This document shows, piece after piece, positions 7,764 to 12,281 of a stretch of DNA of 12,281 nucleotides. The notes under the pieces were generated by a model that made no database searches, was not told the origin of the DNA, and saw only the letters and a program-made list of their open reading frames with translations. Origin of the DNA: Hepatocystis sp. ex Piliocolobus tephrosceles (lineage: Eukaryota; Apicomplexa; Aconoidasida; Haemosporida; Plasmodiidae); the NCBI GenBank assembly GCA_902459845.2, contig CABPSV020000599.1, forward strand, positions 1-12,281, given 5' to 3'. Made by a program: the position numbers and the translations under genes. The first letter of the stretch is position 1; each line of letters starts with the position of its first letter.

Positions 7764-7911
7764 ATAAATACTGAGTAAATAGGTAAATAGATAAATAAGT
7801 AAATAAATAAGTAAGTAAATAAATAAATAAATAAATAAATGGGTAAATGGATAAATAGATAAATGCGTATATAAATAAACAAACAAATAAATAAATAAAT
7901 AAATAAAATAT
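7764..7911. repeat. Imperfect (AAAT)n tetranucleotide array with AAGT/GGTA/GATA variants
   Basis: About 37 tetranucleotide steps, mostly AAAT, are interrupted by AAGT, AGGT, AGAT, GGGT and AAAC units. A similar shorter array opens the window at about 1-50. The minus-strand reading is a Tyr/Ile/Leu/Phe periodic peptide and is not a gene. Confidence 0.85.
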
Positions 7912-8060
7912 CAACTTTAAAATATATGCATGATATATATATATATATATATATATAGCGGAAAAGGTGTATATATTGAACGAATTAAAAACAATGCGGG
8001 CGAATTGAATAAAATAAATGTATTGCTAAAGTAAACTCCTATCTGTTTCTGTTCCTCCTA

Positions 8061-8091
<31 letters not shown>

Positions 8092-8349
8092 TATATATAT
8101 CATTATTATTTTAAAAATGAGTAAAAACGACTATGTAATAGGTTTACATAATTGTTTATAAAATGAGAAGCCAACAAAATTTTAATAAATGAAGTATAAA
8201 AATGCATAAGTTTATAAACATTTATGAATATAATTTTAAGAGTATATAAATGTACAGGTATAAAATTACAATAATGAAAATGTAAGCAAATATAAATAGA
8301 TCATTTTTTCATAATTTGATTTAGCTCATTCGACATGTTCATAAAATAG

Positions 8350-8373
8350 TACATGTATATATATATACATGTA
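8350..8373. promoter_or_regulatory. 24-nt perfect palindrome in gene C 3' region
   Basis: TACATG and CATGTA arms flank a (TA)n core, and all 24 nt are self-complementary. It lies 91 bp beyond the gene C stop. It could form a hairpin in the 3' UTR, though chance is a serious alternative at this composition. Confidence 0.3.
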
Positions 8374-8463
8374 TGTATGTATAAAAAAAAAAGTAACTAT
8401 AGTTTATTTACAACGTTTAGTTAAAAAACTCCCAACTGTCCCCAAATAACATATATAATAATT

Positions 8464-11400
8464 TCATGAATCCTTCGATATGTACGAAAAAAAATTCTTT
8501 AGTTTTTTTTGATAATTATCATATAGTTTAACAAACCCTTCTGATTTTTTATGTGATATTATTTTATTTTTGTTATTATTTTTGTTATTATTTTTGTTAT
8601 TGTTTTTGTTATTGTTTTTGTTATTGTTTTTGTTATTATTTTTGTTATTGTTTTTGTTATTGTTTTTGTTATTGTTTTTGTTATTGTTTTTGTTATTGTT
8701 TTTGTTACTGTTATTATTATTGTTACTATTATTTTTTTTCGATTTTAAGTTGATGTTTTTTTTTTTTTTTATTTTATTTTCTTCTTTCTCTTTTAACATA
8801 TTTTTCTCTTTACTTTTTTTGTAAATATAAAAAGCTAAATTGTCTTCTTCTGTATATATAATATCTTCACAATTTAATGACTCAAATTGTGATCTAATAT
8901 TTTTTTCCATCGAAATGTCATTATACAATTTTTTATTTTTACGTTGGTTTTCTCTTGATTCGTTTAAGTTGCTTGTAAAACGATGACAATTATTTATTTC
9001 TATTAATTTATATAAATTATGGAATTTATTTTTTAATAACAAACTTTTATGTCTTGACTTACTCTGTTCTCTCTGTTCTCTTTGTTCTCTCTGTTCTCTT
9101 TGTTTTCTCTGTTCTCTTTGTTTTCTCTGTTCTCTTTGTTTTCTCTGTTCTCTTTGTTTTCTCTGTTCTCTTTGTTTTCTCTGTTCTCTTTGTTCTCTCT
9201 GTTCTCTTTGTTTTCTCTGTTCTCTTTGTTTTCTCTGTTCTCTTTGTTCTCTCTGTTCTCTCTGTTTTTTATGATTTTTTTTTTCAAAACCAGTCATAAT
9301 GGTGGGTACATTATATTTATTGTTACTGCTGTTATTACTGTTATTGCAGTTATTGCTGTTATTGCTGTTATTGCTGTTATTGCTGTTATTGCTGTCATAG
9401 TCACTGTTAAGGTCAACGTAACTACTGTCCTTATCACCGATGTTACTACTATCAATGCTGGTGTTGTCACTGCTTGTACTTTCATCACTCCTGTTACTAT
9501 CACCCATTTCAACGTGTTTATACCCATATGAATGTCCAATAGTATCTGCTTGCCTGTGTGATCGTTTTTTTTTCTTCTGCTTTTTTTCATTTGCTTTAGT
9601 ATTCATTTTAATATATTTGTTTTTATTTATGGCTGCCTGATGTAGTATGATAGGAATGGATCCGATTAGTGGCCCTAATATCAATCCTTTAGAACCGAAT
9701 GTAGTAATAGATAAAAATACAGACAGTGACACTAGCCATGCATGAGTATGGGGTATTTCAGTATATATAGTAGTAGTAAAATATAAATAAATAAAACAGT
9801 TGATAGTAAATAAAATGAAAGATAATATTTTTTTTTTCTGTATAATCCATAAATCTATTATAATAATAAGAATTAATATTTCGGGAGATATGACAGGAAT
9901 TAATGACAAAATAATACTCATTAAAGTAGGTACATATATAATTGGAAATTGAAAAAAAGAAAAAATTAACCATATGTACATAGCATAAAAATATATTTTT
10001 TTTAATGTACATATAATAATTGCTTTTAAATTTTGGGTTATATTATAAAAAAAAATACTAGATGGATCTACTACTAATAATAAATCTTTTAAAAAATTTA
10101 ATACTGATTTTTTTGATAATATTAAATAATATAATGCTGTAAAAAAAATAATACCTTGTATTATAGCATCGAAAGTAAACATAAAAAAATTAAAAAAAAT
10201 TAAAACAAAAAATATCATTATTTTTAATAAACCAAAACTATTATTAAATACTAGATATTTAGTTAATTTACCAATGTCTTCAATTTTTTTTAAAGATAAA
10301 AATATGCTATTAATATAATTTATAAATTCTCGAATTTTTAAATTCTTTTCTTTTGATGATTTATCAGTATTGTTAATGTTTTTTTTCTCAACATTTAATT
10401 TCATGTTTTTACTCACTGACATATCATATTCTCTTTTTTTTATTATTCCATCTTTATATTTTACAGCGTCCGTTTCATTAACATACTTTGATACACTATC
10501 CTTTATGTCGTGTGTTACTATTGTGCCATGTGTTATGTCATTTGCTATATCATGCGTCACATGATAAACCGCACCAATGACATTTTCAGTTTTGCTATTA
10601 TTCACTGTACGACAGTTAACATTAATAGCGGAACATGTTTTGGAATTTAAAAAATTATTTTCAAAAACACAACATAGCTCCTTGTGTGATTCCTTGAGTG
10701 TAACACGGTTGTTCATGTTATCATCCTTGATATTTAACACATTAAAAATCATTGAATTATTTTTTTCTTTTGAAATTTCTTTAATAATTAGATTACTATT
10801 TATCTGATCCTTTTCATTTTTTTCATTAAAAAAATAAGCTCCTTTATTTTTTGAAAAAAAATAATGTTTTAATATAGAATGAATCCAATTTTTAACACTA
10901 AAAAAAAAATCATTTTCCTTTTCCTTTTTGTTTAAACATTTTTCAATATCACAATGTTCATAATTATTTTTTATATTATTATAAATATTCAATTTAGAAG
11001 GAAGTTGTTTTTTTTCTTTCATAAAAAATATATATTGTTTTATTTTACTAAGTCGGTTTTCTTTAATAACTGAAAATCTTTCAATAAGCAAAGTTAAACA
11101 ACAATTGTTTATAGTACTCCAATTGTTTTTCATAAAATTATCAGAGTATATATTTTCATAAATATCTATTGCTCTTTTTAAGTGTGTAGATATCGATAAT
11201 ATAGTTTTGTTGCTGAGGAATGGCACTTTATTTAAGCTCACGAACTCGTACAAATTTTCAATGTCGCTTTTTCCCGTTGTCTTGTAAAATTTTTTAAAGT
11301 TTTGTATTATAGGTGCCTGAGCAAAAAAAAGAAAAAAAAAAAAAAAAAAAATTATATCATATTAAAATATATCAAATTAATACGAGATAACACACAATAT

Positions 11401-12279
11401 GCAAAATAAGACACATACATCGATATATGGTAGCAATATATATATGTGTGTGTTCATGTATGTATGAATATGTATGCGCGAACGCGTTGCAGTTTGCTTG
11501 ATTACATTTCTAAAATTGGCCGATACATAATTATTAAAAGAGTTAATTATAAACACAGACTCTCCATATATATTAATAACAAAAAAGACAAAAATGGAAG
11601 CAAATATAATTATAGCTAATATTATTATTAATATGGTTAAAATGTTGTTCATATAATGTTTATATATATAAGTATAATCTAATGAGATATTTTGTTTATA
11701 TTTATTATAATATTTTTTACATATTTTATATATATATGTTATCCATATTGTCTTGATGATTTTATACAAAACAAAAATATAAATAAAAAAAATTAAAAAG
11801 TTTAGTAGGAAATCTCTATATTGATAAAAAAAACGTTTTAAAATATAAAAAAATATAAGTCTATGTAATATTAAAAAATAAATTTCACTCATGTTTTTTG
11901 TTTCATAATTATCTATACATTTACTACTAACATTATTATTAGCATTATAATTATTATTATTAATAATACTAGAAGTACTGGTAGTTATATTCATATTATT
12001 ATCTTTTCCACATTTTTCTTTATATATCGGTTTTATAATTAAAAATAGTATATATCTATATATATTTAATTCGTTTTTAATATTTGTTATAATTTTATAA
12101 AAAAAAGATTTTAAAGCAGACATTAGCATATACCTTTTCATGCTCCCTTTTTGTTTTATCTCTTTACTGTTTTTTACAAGAATGAAAGGTTTTTTTTTTA
12201 CTGCGGTAAAAGTTTTTCTTTTATTATACAACTCGTTCGTTGTGTTGTCACTTATGCTACTGTTTAGGTTACCACCCAT
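8464..12279 (-). CDS. Gene C: AI-2E/TMEM245-like multipass membrane protein, long repeat tail
   Basis: Two exons, 12279-11506 and 11316-8464, join in phase 0 across a 189-nt GT-AG intron (donor AAT|GTAATC, acceptor TTTGCTCAG|GCA), giving 1208 aa in the window. The first ATG (MGGNLNSS) lies 2 nt inside the window edge, so it may be the start or an internal Met. Hydrophobic segments lie at about 72-86 (weak), 133-150, 157-183 and 212-238. A soluble loop of about 380 residues follows. Further segments lie at about 620-640, 641-659, 697-715, 716-735, 737-751, 753-771 and 784-819. YVPTLMSIILSLIPVISPE and FGSKGLILGPLIG (798-810) match the pattern of the AI-2E transporter family, which in eukaryotes includes TMEM245. 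Three N-terminal membrane helices, a large loop and a C-terminal helix bundle fit that architecture. Residues about 820-1208 are a hydrophilic tail with SNN, QRE/QRK and KNNN arrays that the family does not need. Substrate and membrane location are unknown. Confidence 0.8.
8572..8703 (-). repeat. 12-bp repeat coding (KNNN)n in gene C
   Basis: About eleven units of a 12-bp repeat (AAC AAT/AAC AAA with AAT alternatives on the sense strand) encode KNNN at about residues 1130-1174, close to the C-terminus. The unit length is a multiple of three, so copy changes keep the frame. Asn-rich tracts of this kind are common in Plasmodium. Confidence 0.93.
9064..9266 (-). repeat. 9/18-bp repeat coding (QRE/QRK)n in gene C
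   Basis: Twenty-two consecutive tripeptides, QRE or QRK, span residues 943-1008, followed by one more Gln. Much of the array has a higher-order 18-bp unit, CAAAGAGAACAGAGAAAA, coding QREQRK, with pure QRE stretches at both ends and in the middle. The QRE/QRK switch is a single base (GAA or AAA). The array has no stop in several frames of either strand. Confidence 0.95.
9325..9393 (-). repeat. 9-bp repeat coding (SNN)n in gene C
   Basis: AGC AAT AAC units encode about seven SNN triplets, one carrying Cys in place of Ser, at residues about 900-922. They follow a Ser/Asp-rich acidic stretch (about 866-899). Confidence 0.9.
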
Positions 12280-12281
12280 AT

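Larger units (their letters stand above)
7542..8463. other. Intergenic region between gene C 3' end and gene B 5' end
   Basis: Both flanking genes are on the minus strand, so this 922-bp stretch should contain the gene C 3' UTR and the gene B promoter and leader. It holds (TTA)n at about 7620-7635, an A run at about 7680-7699, an (AAAT)n array at 7764-7911, (TA)n at about 7933-7957 and 8084-8100, and a 24-nt palindrome at 8350-8373. No gene is seen. Confidence 0.7.

Noticed and set aside
7708..7914. Minus-strand FIYLFIYLF periodic peptide as a membrane protein
   Set aside because: It is a direct reading of the (AAAT)n array with no unique sequence.
8553..8824. Plus-strand Cys/Phe- or Leu-rich frames
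   Set aside because: Antisense readings of the KNNN-coding 12-bp repeat of gene C.
9033..9531. Extra open frames on both strands across the QRE/QRK array
   Set aside because: They are shadows of a stop-free 9-bp repeat within gene C, which has a long and mostly non-repetitive frame continuing on both sides.
8464..12279. Bacterial quorum-sensing (AI-2) exporter acquired by transfer
   Set aside because: AI-2E is only the family name. Composition, intron and Asn/Lys repeats are fully Plasmodium-like, and eukaryotes have their own members (TMEM245).

Overview
The window is eukaryotic and reads as nuclear DNA of a malaria parasite (Plasmodium). The base composition is extremely AT-rich, with poly(T)/poly(A), (TA)n, (ATT)n and (AAAT)n tracts between genes. 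Introns are short with GT-AG ends, and the proteins are rich in Asn and Lys. One gene is unmistakably the apicoplast enoyl-ACP reductase of type II fatty-acid synthesis. Its substrate-loop region lacks the long insertion I recall from P. falciparum, so a species outside the falciparum group is likely. I cannot name the species from sequence alone.

Layout, left to right. (1) 1-716 is repeat-rich and non-coding, lying 3' of gene A. (2) Gene A, minus strand, 3441 down to 717, has eight exons that I joined by hand. Every junction is GT-AG and keeps phase, giving a 385-residue Lys/Glu-rich coiled-coil protein of unknown function. Intron 1 holds a 23-bp minisatellite of ten copies. (3) 3442-5149 is a 1.7-kb divergent intergenic region shared by gene A and fabI, with paired (ATT)n-T(n) microsatellites, a 22-nt palindrome, small upstream ORFs and a less AT-rich patch just before fabI. 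(4) fabI, plus strand, 5150-6322, is a single exon encoding 390 aa with an apparent signal plus transit peptide for the apicoplast. (5) 6323-7037 is a convergent 3' region. (6) Gene B, minus strand, 7541-7038, encodes a 167-aa acidic/charged protein of unknown function. (7) 7542-8463 is intergenic with tetranucleotide repeats. (8) Gene C, minus strand, has two exons (12279-11506 and 11316-8464) totalling 1208 residues in the window. It is a multipass membrane protein that looks like the AI-2E transporter/TMEM245 family, with a roughly 390-residue hydrophilic tail carrying three tandem-repeat arrays. Its true 5' end may lie beyond the window.

The genes are independent eukaryotic transcription units rather than an operon. 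Only fabI has an assignable pathway (plastid fatty-acid elongation). The strongest candidates for something undescribed are gene A and gene C. I saw no rRNA, tRNA, transposon or CRISPR array.
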